In this document: piece by piece, positions 1 to 6,269 of the stretch
Numbering within the stretch: the first letter of the stretch is position 1
How the letters are laid out: each line of letters starts with the position of its first letter
NCBI GenBank assembly: GCA_046497505.1
Contig: JAWOFN010000028.1
Location: 1 to 10,880 of the forward strand
Source of the DNA: JAWOFN01 sp046497505 [NCBI: bacterium]
GTDB taxonomy: Bacteria > Blakebacterota > Blakebacteria > Blakebacterales
DNA length: 10,880 nucleotides
Reading direction: 5' to 3'
Notes under the pieces: model-generated
Told to the model about the DNA's origin: nothing
The model's database searches: none
The model's input: only the letters and a program-made list of their open reading frames with translations
Translations under genes and position numbers: made by a program

Positions 1-2
1 AG

Positions 3-173
3 ACCAGCCAGTCCCTGACCCGGATGCGTCAGAAGGTCCACCGTTATGAGGGGCGCCCCCTGGTGATGACCTATCACCCGGCGGCCCTTCTCCGCAACCC
101 CGCCTGGAAGCGCCCCACGTGGGAGGACATCCAGCGGCTCAAGGAGATCCATGACCGGGAGGTGGGGGTGTGA
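3..173 (+). CDS. Uracil-DNA glycosylase, type 4 family (3' end only)
   Basis: Partial gene: the window opens inside it and only the last 56 residues plus the TGA stop are visible. The fragment carries the family's C-terminal signature MTYHPAALLRNP (about 34 to 24 residues before the end), followed by a Trp-Glu-Asp-Ile helix. In type-4 uracil-DNA glycosylases the His-Pro motif lies in the DNA-intercalation loop, and the enzyme removes uracil from DNA to start base excision repair. The iron-sulfur cysteines and the uracil-binding motif expected further upstream lie outside the window, so activity cannot be judged. The stop overlaps the dnaB start by 4 nt (GTGA), suggesting coupled translation of a repair gene with the replicative helicase gene. 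The family call is firm from the His-Pro motif context; another UDG-superfamily subfamily is less likely. Confidence 0.85.
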   Translation, partial: TSQSLTRMRQKVHRYEGRPLVMTYHPAALLRNPAWKRPTWEDIQRLKEIHDREVGV

Positions 174-1564
174 AGGGCGGGAAAGACACGCGGAGCGGGA
201 CGCGGGAACAGCGGGTCCCCCCCCAGGCGGTGGAGGCTGAGCGTGCCGTGCTGGGGGCCATGATGCTGGGACAGGACGCCATCGGGAAAGTGGTCGAACT
301 CCTGGACGACAGCATGCTCTACCGGGACGCCCACCGTAAGGTCTTCCGGGGTATCATCGGCCTGTACGAGGAGGGGGAGCCCGCCGATCTGGTCACGGTC
401 CGTGAACGCCTGAAGGGGGACGGGACCCTGGAAGCGGTGGGGGGCGAGGTCTACCTGGCCGGGCTGCTGGACGAGGTCGCCAGCACCGCCAACGTGGAGC
501 ACTACGCCAGGATCGTCCTGGAGGCCGCCATCAAGCGCAAGCTCATCGACGCCCTCACCGGGGTGCTGGGCGACGCCTACGAGGCGGGGCAGGACGCAGC
601 GGACATCCTGGACCGGGCGGAGCAGGTGATCTTCAGCCTCAGCGAGCGCCGCCTCCGCAAGGGGGCCCTCTCCCTCGAATCGGTCCTTCACAAGACCTTC
701 GAGCTCATCGAGAAGGCGCATGCCCGGGAGGGAGGCCTCTCGGGGACCGCGACCCACTACAAGCAGCTGGACGAGATGATGGCGGGCCTGCAGCCCGCCG
801 ACCTGATCATCCTGGCGGGGCGGCCCAGCATGGGGAAGACCGCCTTCGCCCTGAACGTCGCCCGGAACGTCGCGGTGGAGGAGGAGGTCCCGGTGGCCTT
901 CTTCAGCCTCGAGATGAGTTCCCAGCAGCTGGCCCAGCGGATGCTGTGCAGCGAGGCCCGGGTGGACTTCCACAAGGTGCGCACGGGACAGATACCCAAC
1001 CCCGAGTGGCAGAAGCTCTCCATGAGCGTGGGGCGGCTCGCCGAGGCCTCCATCTTCATCGACGACACCGCCAGCCTGGGTGTCCTTGAGTTTCGGGCAA
1101 AGGCCAGGCGGCTGAAGGCGGAGCACGACATCGGTCTGGTGGTGGTGGACTACATCCAGCTCATGACGGGACCCAGGAGCGCAGAGAGCCGCCAGATCGA
1201 GATCACCATGATCAGCCGGGCCCTGAAGGCCCTCGCCAAGGAGTTGGAGGTCCCGGTCCTGGCCCTGAGCCAGCTCTCGCGAGCGGTGGAGACCCGGGGG
1301 GGCGACAAGAGGCCCCAGCTCTCCGACCTCCGCGAGTCGGGTGCCCTCGAGCAGGACGCGGACGTGGTGCTCTTCATGTACCGCAGGGACTATTACAAGC
1401 AGCAGGAAGGGGAGGAGATCCCCGAGCTGGCGGGGGAGGCCGAGGTCATCGTCAGCAAGCAGCGGAACGGCCCCACCGGCGTGGTGCCCCTCGTCTTCCA
1501 GCGACGCTATGCCCGCTTCGACAACCCCGCTCCCGGCGGCGTCCAGCCGGAGGAACCGTTCTGA
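170..1564 (+). CDS. dnaB: Replicative DNA helicase DnaB
   Basis: Hexameric helicase that unwinds DNA ahead of the replication fork. The 464 residues match the usual family length. The N-terminal domain begins with VPPQAVEAERAVLGAMM (residues 16-32), the typical primase-interacting opening. The C-terminal RecA-like domain has Walker A GRPSMGKT (217-224), the catalytic Glu in SLEMS (E248), Walker B VVVDYIQL (324-331), the helix ISRALKALAKEL (348-359) and the basic stretch KQRNGPTG (430-437) that contains the arginine finger. No intein interrupts the P-loop. The start is a GTG overlapping the upstream stop; GGGAGGT at 157-163 sits 6 nt before it, a strong Shine-Dalgarno. The short charged N-terminal leader (residues 1-15) is variable in the family. 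mlaE begins 1 nt after the stop. I see no recombination signals or broken motifs. Confidence 0.97.
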   Translation: MKGGKDTRSGTREQRVPPQAVEAERAVLGAMMLGQDAIGKVVELLDDSMLYRDAHRKVFRGIIGLYEEGEPADLVTVRERLKGDGTLEAVGGEVYLAGLLDEVASTANVEHYARIVLEAAIKRKLIDALTGVLGDAYEAGQDAADILDRAEQVIFSLSERRLRKGALSLESVLHKTFELIEKAHAREGGLSGTATHYKQLDEMMAGLQPADLIILAGRPSMGKTAFALNVARNVAVEEEVPVAFFSLEMSSQQLAQRMLCSEARVDFHKVRTGQIPNPEWQKLSMSVGRLAEASIFIDDTASLGVLEFRAKARRLKAEHDIGLVVVDYIQLMTGPRSAESRQIEITMISRALKALAKELEVPVLALSQLSRAVETRGGDKRPQLSDLRESGALEQDADVVLFMYRRDYYKQQEGEEIPELAGEAEVIVSKQRNGPTGVVPLVFQRRYARFDNPAPGGVQPEEPF

Positions 1565-1565
1565 G

Positions 1566-2360
1566 ATGAAGCTCCCCACCGAGCCGCTGCCCATCCGGGC
1601 CGTCGAGTACATCGGGGACAACTTCATGAAGCTTTCCCTGGCCGTGGGACAGCTCGTCATGCTGGTGCTCCGGATGGTGGTGCAGCTTCCGCGGCTGCTC
1701 CGGCATCCCCACCTCCTGGTCGAACAGTGCAGCGTGGTGGGGGTGGGGAGCCTGCCTCTCGTCATCTTCGCCAGCGTGTTCACCGGGGCGGTGGCCGCCG
1801 TCCAGGCCGGCTACCAGATACAGGACTATGCCCCCCTCAGCCTGGTGGGTTCCGCGGTCGGGAAGGGCGTGATACTGGAGCTGGGACCGGTACTCACCGC
1901 CATCGTGGTGGCCGGGCGGGTCAGCACGAGCATCGCCGCCGAACTGGGTACGATGCGGGTCACCGAGCAGATGGATGCCCTGGAGACGATGGCCATCGAC
2001 CCGGTCTGGTACCTGGCGGCGCCCCGCTTCTACGCGGGACTCATCATGATGCCCATCCTGGTGATCATCGGTACCGCGGTGGCCATCGTGGGGGGGTTCA
2101 TCGTCTCCAGCCTGGTCCTGGACCTCTCGGCCCCTACCTATTTCAGGGGTGTGCAGCAGTTCTTCGAGCTCTACGACGTGTTCATCAACCAGCTCAAGGC
2201 ATTCATCTTCGGGGGACTGGTGACCCTCTCCGGTGTCTTCTTCGGGTACCGGACCCGGGGGGGCGCCGTGGGTGTGGGTGAGGCCACTATCTCTGCCATC
2301 GTGACCGCCTCGGTCCTGATCCTCGTGTTCGACTTCCTGGTCGCGGTGACGCTGCTGTGA
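1566..2360 (+). CDS. mlaE: MlaE-family ABC transporter permease
   Basis: Inner-membrane permease of the MlaE/TTG2B family, which moves phospholipids between the inner and outer membranes together with an MlaF ATPase and an MCE protein. The product has 264 residues, normal for the family. Family hallmarks are the central block ELGPVLTAIVVAGR (105-118), then AELGTMRVTEQMDALETM (125-142), and a C-terminal GGAVGVGEATISAIV (232-246). About five hydrophobic segments are visible, roughly at 24-42, 58-80, 155-185, 210-228 and 242-263. The ATG chosen lies 1 nt after the dnaB stop, with GGAGGA at 1549-1554 as a somewhat distant ribosome-binding site; a second in-frame ATG at 1626 would remove 20 residues. 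The stop overlaps mlaF by 4 nt. Proposed substrate (phospholipid) is from the family, not from this sequence. The frame is open further upstream inside dnaB, but that part does not resemble the family. Confidence 0.93.
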   Translation: MKLPTEPLPIRAVEYIGDNFMKLSLAVGQLVMLVLRMVVQLPRLLRHPHLLVEQCSVVGVGSLPLVIFASVFTGAVAAVQAGYQIQDYAPLSLVGSAVGKGVILELGPVLTAIVVAGRVSTSIAAELGTMRVTEQMDALETMAIDPVWYLAAPRFYAGLIMMPILVIIGTAVAIVGGFIVSSLVLDLSAPTYFRGVQQFFELYDVFINQLKAFIFGGLVTLSGVFFGYRTRGGAVGVGEATISAIVTASVLILVFDFLVAVTLL

Positions 2361-3124
2361 ACGGGCAGGAGGGCGTCGCGATCCGGATGGACCACATCAA
2401 GAAGTCCCTGGGGGGCAAGCCGGTCCTCCGGGACGTGGAACTGGGTGTGAAGACCGGTGAGACCCTGGCCGTGGTGGGGCGCTCGGGCTGCGGCAAGAGC
2501 GTGCTCCTCAAGCACATGATCGGCCTGATGAGCCCGGACGAGGGCAGGGTCTTCGTGATGGAGGAGGACATCGGCGAGCTGGACACCGAAGGGCTCTACC
2601 GCGTACGGGGGAGGTTCGGCATGCTCTTCCAGTCCGCGGCCCTCTTCGACTCCATGGATGTGGCCGAGAACGTGGGACTTGCGCTTGCCCATCACACCGA
2701 CCTCTCCGATTCCGAGATCGGGGACCGCGTCTCCCGGTGCCTCGAGATGGTGGGGCTGAAGGGGGTGGAGGAGAAGCTGCCAAGCGAGCTCTCCGGCGGG
2801 ATGAAGAAGCGGGTGGGACTGGCACGGGCCATCGTCATGGAGCCGGAGATCATCCTCTTCGACGAACCTACCACGGGGCTCGACCCCATCATGTCGGCGA
2901 TCATCGACGAGCTGATCGTGGACCTGGTGCAGCGCCTCAACGTGACCGCCGTGGTGGTGACCCACGACATGCGCACAGTGAACACCGTGTGTCATCGGGT
3001 GGCCTTCCTCCATCGAGGTATTATCTTTGCTGAAGGCACCCCGGAAGAGATCAACGAGAGCGACGACGAAGTCGTCGCGCAGTTCATCGAGGGTCGGGCC
3101 GAGGGGCCCATAGACCCCACCTGA
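2357..3124 (+). CDS. mlaF: MlaF-family ABC transporter ATP-binding protein
   Basis: Cytoplasmic ATPase that would energise MlaE. The 255 residues contain a complete ABC nucleotide-binding domain: Walker A GRSGCGKS (41-48), Q-loop Gln92 in MLFQSAALFDSM, signature LSGGMKKR (145-152), Walker B IILFDEP (165-171) with catalytic Glu170, and the switch His203 in VVTHDM. The LSGGMKKRVGLARAI signature and the DPIMSAIIDELI segment after the D-loop are typical of the MlaF/Mkl/TTG2A subfamily rather than of generic importers. GTG start overlaps the mlaE stop (GTGA); an in-frame ATG at 2387 would drop 10 residues, but the overlap pattern recurs throughout this window. No MCE (MlaD) or STAS (MlaB) gene follows; yajC comes next after 23 nt. 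The codons around 3011-3032 are unusually AT-rich for the gene and may hide a promoter. Confidence 0.94.
   Translation: MNGQEGVAIRMDHIKKSLGGKPVLRDVELGVKTGETLAVVGRSGCGKSVLLKHMIGLMSPDEGRVFVMEEDIGELDTEGLYRVRGRFGMLFQSAALFDSMDVAENVGLALAHHTDLSDSEIGDRVSRCLEMVGLKGVEEKLPSELSGGMKKRVGLARAIVMEPEIILFDEPTTGLDPIMSAIIDELIVDLVQRLNVTAVVVTHDMRTVNTVCHRVAFLHRGIIFAEGTPEEINESDDEVVAQFIEGRAEGPIDPT
3011..3032 (+). promoter_or_regulatory. Possible internal promoter near the 3' end of mlaF
   Basis: Around residues 219-226 of MlaF the codons switch briefly to AT-rich forms (ATT, ATC, TTT, GCT, GAA) unlike the rest of the gene. This creates TATCTT at 3022-3027, the same hexamer as the proposed -10 box before ffh at 7910-7915. 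I see no convincing -35 box at the expected distance. It lies about 120 nt before yajC, where a promoter for the yajC-def-fmt-rsmB block would make sense. Weak, composition-based call. Confidence 0.2.
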
Positions 3125-3136
3125 CCCCGCAGACCC

Positions 3137-3150
3137 AGGAGATCCCATTG
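3137..3150 (+). promoter_or_regulatory. Ribosome-binding site that sets a TTG start for yajC
   Basis: AGGAGA at 3137-3142 is followed by a 5-nt spacer and TTG at 3148. No ATG or GTG in the frame lies between the previous stop and the conserved membrane segment, and the next residues (AVPFALAFFQQGGG) resemble the hydrophobic, glycine-rich N-terminus common in YajC. TTG is therefore the best-supported start. Confidence 0.75.
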
Positions 3151-3474
3151 GCTGTTCCCTTTGCACTGGCGTTCTTCCAGCAGGGCGGCGGCGAGGCAGC
3201 GGGGGGCAACCCCCTCCTGGCCTTCCTGCCCTTCATCCTCATCGCACTCATCTTCTATTTCCTGATCATGCGGCCCCAGTCCAAGAGGCAGAAGGAGCAC
3301 AAGCAGCTGGTGGAGTCCCTCCAGAAGGGGGACAGGGTGGTCACCGCCGGGGGCTTCCACGGCACCATCCGCGGCGTCAACGACGAGAAGGACATCGTGG
3401 TCCTCGAGATCGCCAACAACGTGAAGGCCGAAGTGAGCCGCGGCAGCATCTCCCGGGTGGTCAAGGAGGGCTGA
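3148..3474 (+). CDS. yajC: Sec translocase accessory subunit YajC
   Basis: Small membrane protein that associates with SecDF and the SecYEG translocon. The 108 residues show a short N-terminal segment, one transmembrane helix at about 22-41 (LLAFLPFILIALIFYFLI) ending in the family signature IMRPQSKRQKEHKQL (40-54), and a cytoplasmic beta-rich domain with GDRVVTAGGFHGTI (61-74). Length and layout are standard. It starts with TTG behind a good AGGAGA site. The usual neighbours secD, secF and tgt are absent on either side; instead def follows after 1 nt. Its own stop region supplies AAGGAGGG (3463-3470), the ribosome-binding site for def, so the two genes are probably translated together. Confidence 0.94.
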   Translation: MAVPFALAFFQQGGGEAAGGNPLLAFLPFILIALIFYFLIMRPQSKRQKEHKQLVESLQKGDRVVTAGGFHGTIRGVNDEKDIVVLEIANNVKAEVSRGSISRVVKEG

Positions 3475-3475
3475 G

Positions 3476-3994
3476 ATGTCCCTGCTCCCCATACGGCTCT
3501 ACGGTGACCCGATCCTGCGCCAGACCGCCCGGCCGGTCGAAGAGGTGGACGAGGGACTGAGGCAGCTCGCCGCGGACATGGCGGAGACCATGCGCGCAAG
3601 CGACGGAGTGGGTCTCGCCGCCAACCAGGTGGGGGCGCTCCGGCGCGTCCTGGTGGTCGACCTGGAGCCCATCACCGGGGAGGACCGCGTGGAGGCCTTC
3701 GTCAACCCCGAGATCGTCGAGGAGGAGGGGAAGATGCGGCTGGAGGAGGGGTGTCTCTCGATCCCGGACGTCCGTGAGGAGATCGAGAGGAGCCGCCGGG
3801 TCCGTGTGCGCTACCTGGACACGGAGGGGGAGGAGAAGGAGCGGGAGGTGGAGGGCCTGCTGTCCGCCGTCCTCCAGCATGAGATCGACCATCTGGACGG
3901 GGTGCTCATCGTGGACCGTATCTCCCCCATGCGGCGCACCATGATCCGGAGCACGCTCAAGCGCATCTCCAAACAGGCTGCCGCGGAGGCATGA
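3476..3994 (+). CDS. def: Peptide deformylase
   Basis: Metalloenzyme that removes the formyl group from the N-terminal methionine of new proteins. All three family motifs are intact in the 172 residues: GVGLAANQ (44-51), EGCLS (91-95) with metal ligand Cys93, and HEIDHLDG (135-142) with metal ligands His135 and His139 and catalytic Glu136. The start ATG follows AAGGAGGG with a 5-nt spacer. The gene overlaps fmt by 4 nt (ATGA), the common pairing of the deformylase with the enzyme that adds the formyl group to initiator tRNA. The EGCLS form and compact length point to a type 1 (Gram-negative-like) deformylase. The Ala-rich end (QAAAEA) is unremarkable. Confidence 0.97.
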   Translation: MSLLPIRLYGDPILRQTARPVEEVDEGLRQLAADMAETMRASDGVGLAANQVGALRRVLVVDLEPITGEDRVEAFVNPEIVEEEGKMRLEEGCLSIPDVREEIERSRRVRVRYLDTEGEEKEREVEGLLSAVLQHEIDHLDGVLIVDRISPMRRTMIRSTLKRISKQAAAEA

Positions 3995-4959
3995 GGCTGG
4001 TCTTCCTCGGCAACGGTGCCTTCGGGGTGCCCTCCCTCCGCGCCCTGGCTGCTTCCTCCCACACGGTTGCGGCCGTGGTGACCCGTCCCGATCGGCCTGC
4101 TGGGCGCGGTCGGGAGCCGACCCCTTCGCCCCCGGCCCGGGCGGCGGAGGAACTCGGTCTGCCCGTGGTGGGCATCGACAACCTGAAGGACCCGGGGACG
4201 GAGGATGAGCTGAGAGGACTGGAGGCGGACCTGTGGGTCGTCGCAGCCTTCCCCATCATCCCCCGCGAGTTGCTGAGTATCCCGCCGAAGGGCATCATCA
4301 ATCTTCACGCCAGCCTGCTCCCCGCCTATCGGGGGGCGGCCCCGATCCAGCGGGCCATCATGGCCGGCGAGGAACGCACCGGGGTGTCCACCTTCTTCAT
4401 CGACGCCGATGTGGACACCGGGGCGATCTGCCTGCAGGAAGAGGTGGAGATCGGCCCCACCGAGACGGCGGGGGAGCTCCACGACCGCCTGGCGGCCCTG
4501 GGGGCGGACCTGGTGGTCGAGACGGTCGACCGCGTAGAGCAGGGCACCGCACCCCGCATCCCCCAGGAGGATTCCGAAGCCACGCCGGCACCGAAGGTCT
4601 CCAAGGAGGAGGGGGCCCTGGACTGGGAGGAGGACGCGGCGGGACTGGCCGCCCGGATACGGGGACTCAACCCCTGGCCCGGGACCTGGACCTTCCACGA
4701 CGGGGAGCGGATCATCATCCGCCGGGCTCGGATGGCGGGAGGGGATGAGAGGCCGTGGTCCGAGGACAGGGCCCCTCCCCCGGGGAGCATCGAGCTGCTC
4801 GAGGACGGCACACCGGTGGCGGCGGCGGGGGACGGGGGCGGTGTGGTGCTCCTGGAGATCCAGCGGGCCGGGCGGAAGTCCGTGCCGGGGGCGGATGCCG
4901 CCCGCGGTCTGCGCTGGAAGGGCGGAGAGCGGCTCGATCGGGGGGGGGCGGGAGCGTGA
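3991..4959 (+). CDS. fmt: Methionyl-tRNA formyltransferase
   Basis: Transfers a formyl group from 10-formyl-tetrahydrofolate to Met-tRNA(fMet) for translation initiation. The 322 residues match the family length. The N-terminal catalytic domain begins MRLVFLGNGAFGVPSL and holds the signature NLHASLLPAYRGAAPIQ (104-120), with catalytic Asn104 and His106, and the VDTG motif with Asp142. The linker and C-terminal tRNA-binding domain are marked by ATPAPKVSKEEGALDW (197-212) and IRGLNPWPGTW (223-233). The segment before the active site reads AAFPIIPRELL, a variant of the usual AYGQILP form. ATG overlaps the def stop. The last codons contain a run of nine G (4940-4948), and the stop overlaps the rsmB GTG. 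The C-terminus RLDRGGAGA is glycine-rich because of that tract. Confidence 0.97.
   Translation: MRLVFLGNGAFGVPSLRALAASSHTVAAVVTRPDRPAGRGREPTPSPPARAAEELGLPVVGIDNLKDPGTEDELRGLEADLWVVAAFPIIPRELLSIPPKGIINLHASLLPAYRGAAPIQRAIMAGEERTGVSTFFIDADVDTGAICLQEEVEIGPTETAGELHDRLAALGADLVVETVDRVEQGTAPRIPQEDSEATPAPKVSKEEGALDWEEDAAGLAARIRGLNPWPGTWTFHDGERIIIRRARMAGGDERPWSEDRAPPPGSIELLEDGTPVAAAGDGGGVVLLEIQRAGRKSVPGADAARGLRWKGGERLDRGGAGA
4940..4948 (+). repeat. G9 homopolymer at the fmt/rsmB junction
   Basis: Nine consecutive G lie in the last codons of fmt, 7 nt before the rsmB GTG. It is the longest homopolymer I noticed in the window. It may serve as a loose ribosome-binding site for rsmB. The rsmB reading frame is open through this tract and well upstream, so one extra G (or a -1 ribosomal shift) would join Fmt to RsmB through a Gly-Gly-Gly-Gly-Ser stretch. 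Confidence 0.8.
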
Positions 4960-6269
4960 TACTCGACGATGTGCGGCGGAGGGCGCTGGATGTGCTGAGC
5001 GCCGTGGATGAGGGGCGTTTCCTGGATGAGGCATTGGACCGCGCGCGGGAGGGACTGGATCCGGGCAGTCGGGAGGCGGCCCGGCTCCACTTCCTCACCA
5101 CCGGGAGCGTCAAGCGCAGGGGCCGCCTGGACCGTGAGCTGGACCATCTGCTCGAACAGCCCCTCTCGAAGCTCCCGCCGGGTGCGAGGGCCGCTCTCCG
5201 CCTGGGTCTCTTCGAACTGAGAGAGGCGGACACCCCGCCCCATGCGGCGGTGCAGCACGCGGTGGAGGGTGTGAAGGAGCGAGGCCTGGGGGGACTGAGC
5301 GGTCTGGTCAACGCGGTCCTGCGGAGGGCGTCCCGGGAGGGAGAGCCGGAACTGCCGGAAGACCCCATGGAACGGCTGGCCGCGGAGACCTCCCACCCCC
5401 TGTGGATGCTGGAGGCGGTGGCCGCGGAGTGGGGGAGGGAGGCGGCCGGGGCATGGGCCGCGTGGAACAACCAGCCCCCCGACGTGTGGGTCCGGGTGGA
5501 CCGCTCGCGGCGGGAGGTCGAGGAGGCCGAGGAGCGCCTGCGGGAGCTGGGTCTGGAAACCGTCCGCGGCCCCGTGCCCGGCTACCTCCGTCTCCCCGCC
5601 GGTACCGTGCCGGGCTCCCTAGAAGGGGTGGCGGAGGGGTGGCTCACCGTGCAGGACCCCTCTGCCGGGCTGGCCGCGCTGGCGGCCGTGCCCCCCGGGG
5701 GCTCACGGGTCCTGGACCTCTGCGGGGCACCGGGCGGGAAGGCCACCCACCTCGAGGAACTGACCGGGGGGGAGACCTCCGTCACCGCGACCGACTCCGA
5801 CCCGGAGCGGAGGGACCTGCTGGAGGAGAACGCCCGGCGGCACGGCGGGGTGAGGGTGATCCCCTGGCAGGATGTGATGGCGGGGGACGAGCTGTACGAC
5901 GCGGTGCTGGTGGACGCCCCCTGCAGCAATCTGGGCGTACTCCGGAGGCGGGCGGATGCCCGCTGGCGTCTGGACCGCGGGGAACCGGTCCGCATGTCGG
6001 GGGTGCAGGACGAGCTGCTCCGAGAAGGAGCGGAACGGACGACACCCGGGGGCGTATTGGTGTACAGCACGTGCACCATACTGCCCGAGGAGAACGAGAG
6101 GGTGGTCGACCGGTTCATGGCGGACCATACTGAGTTCATCCTGCAGACCCTGCCGGAGGGTGTCCCCGAGACCTTCCGGGGCCGCCGGAAAGGGACCTCT
6201 TACGTCCTTCCCTGGCGGCACGGTCTGGACGGTGCGTTCATCGCATGCATGAGACGAGGGAAGAAGTGA
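4956..6269 (+). CDS. rsmB: 16S rRNA (cytosine-5)-methyltransferase RsmB
   Basis: SAM-dependent enzyme that forms m5C967 (E. coli numbering) in 16S rRNA. The 437 residues comprise an N-terminal NusB-like RNA-binding domain (about 4-130, with the typical HAAVQHAVEGVKERG at 96-110 and GLVNAVLRR at 116-124) and a C-terminal Rossmann domain. That domain carries SAM motif I VLDLCGAPGGK (252-262), motif IV DAPCSNLGVLRRR (320-332) with Cys323, and motif VI YSTCTILPEENERVV (370-384) with the nucleophilic Cys373. The common CSGTGV form is replaced by CSNLGV. GTG at 4956 overlaps the fmt stop and gives the normal NusB-domain N-terminus; the frame is open back to 4755, but those 67 codons are an arginine/glycine-rich shadow of fmt. 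The downstream PASTA gene overlaps by 4 nt. Confidence 0.95.
   Translation: MILDDVRRRALDVLSAVDEGRFLDEALDRAREGLDPGSREAARLHFLTTGSVKRRGRLDRELDHLLEQPLSKLPPGARAALRLGLFELREADTPPHAAVQHAVEGVKERGLGGLSGLVNAVLRRASREGEPELPEDPMERLAAETSHPLWMLEAVAAEWGREAAGAWAAWNNQPPDVWVRVDRSRREVEEAEERLRELGLETVRGPVPGYLRLPAGTVPGSLEGVAEGWLTVQDPSAGLAALAAVPPGGSRVLDLCGAPGGKATHLEELTGGETSVTATDSDPERRDLLEENARRHGGVRVIPWQDVMAGDELYDAVLVDAPCSNLGVLRRRADARWRLDRGEPVRMSGVQDELLREGAERTTPGGVLVYSTCTILPEENERVVDRFMADHTEFILQTLPEGVPETFRGRRKGTSYVLPWRHGLDGAFIACMRRGKK

Noticed and set aside
1341-1565. N-terminal extension of mlaE inside dnaB
   Set aside because: Ser/Arg-rich shadow of dnaB; ATG at 1566 gives a normal-length permease.
74-1783. Long minus-strand open frame (569 codons) opposite dnaB
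   Set aside because: It mirrors the GC-biased third positions of dnaB, has no recognisable domain, and dnaB is intact on the other strand.
2171-3166. Minus-strand open frame opposite mlaE/mlaF
   Set aside because: Antisense shadow of two well-supported genes, with no motif of its own.
4755-4955. N-terminal extension of rsmB inside fmt
   Set aside because: The 67 added residues are Gly/Arg-rich and not RsmB-like; GTG at 4956 gives the normal N-terminus and the recurrent GTGA overlap.
6245-6265. Upstream ATG for the PASTA protein
   Set aside because: Possible, but GTG at 6266 has better ribosome-binding-site spacing and matches the overlap pattern of the neighbours.
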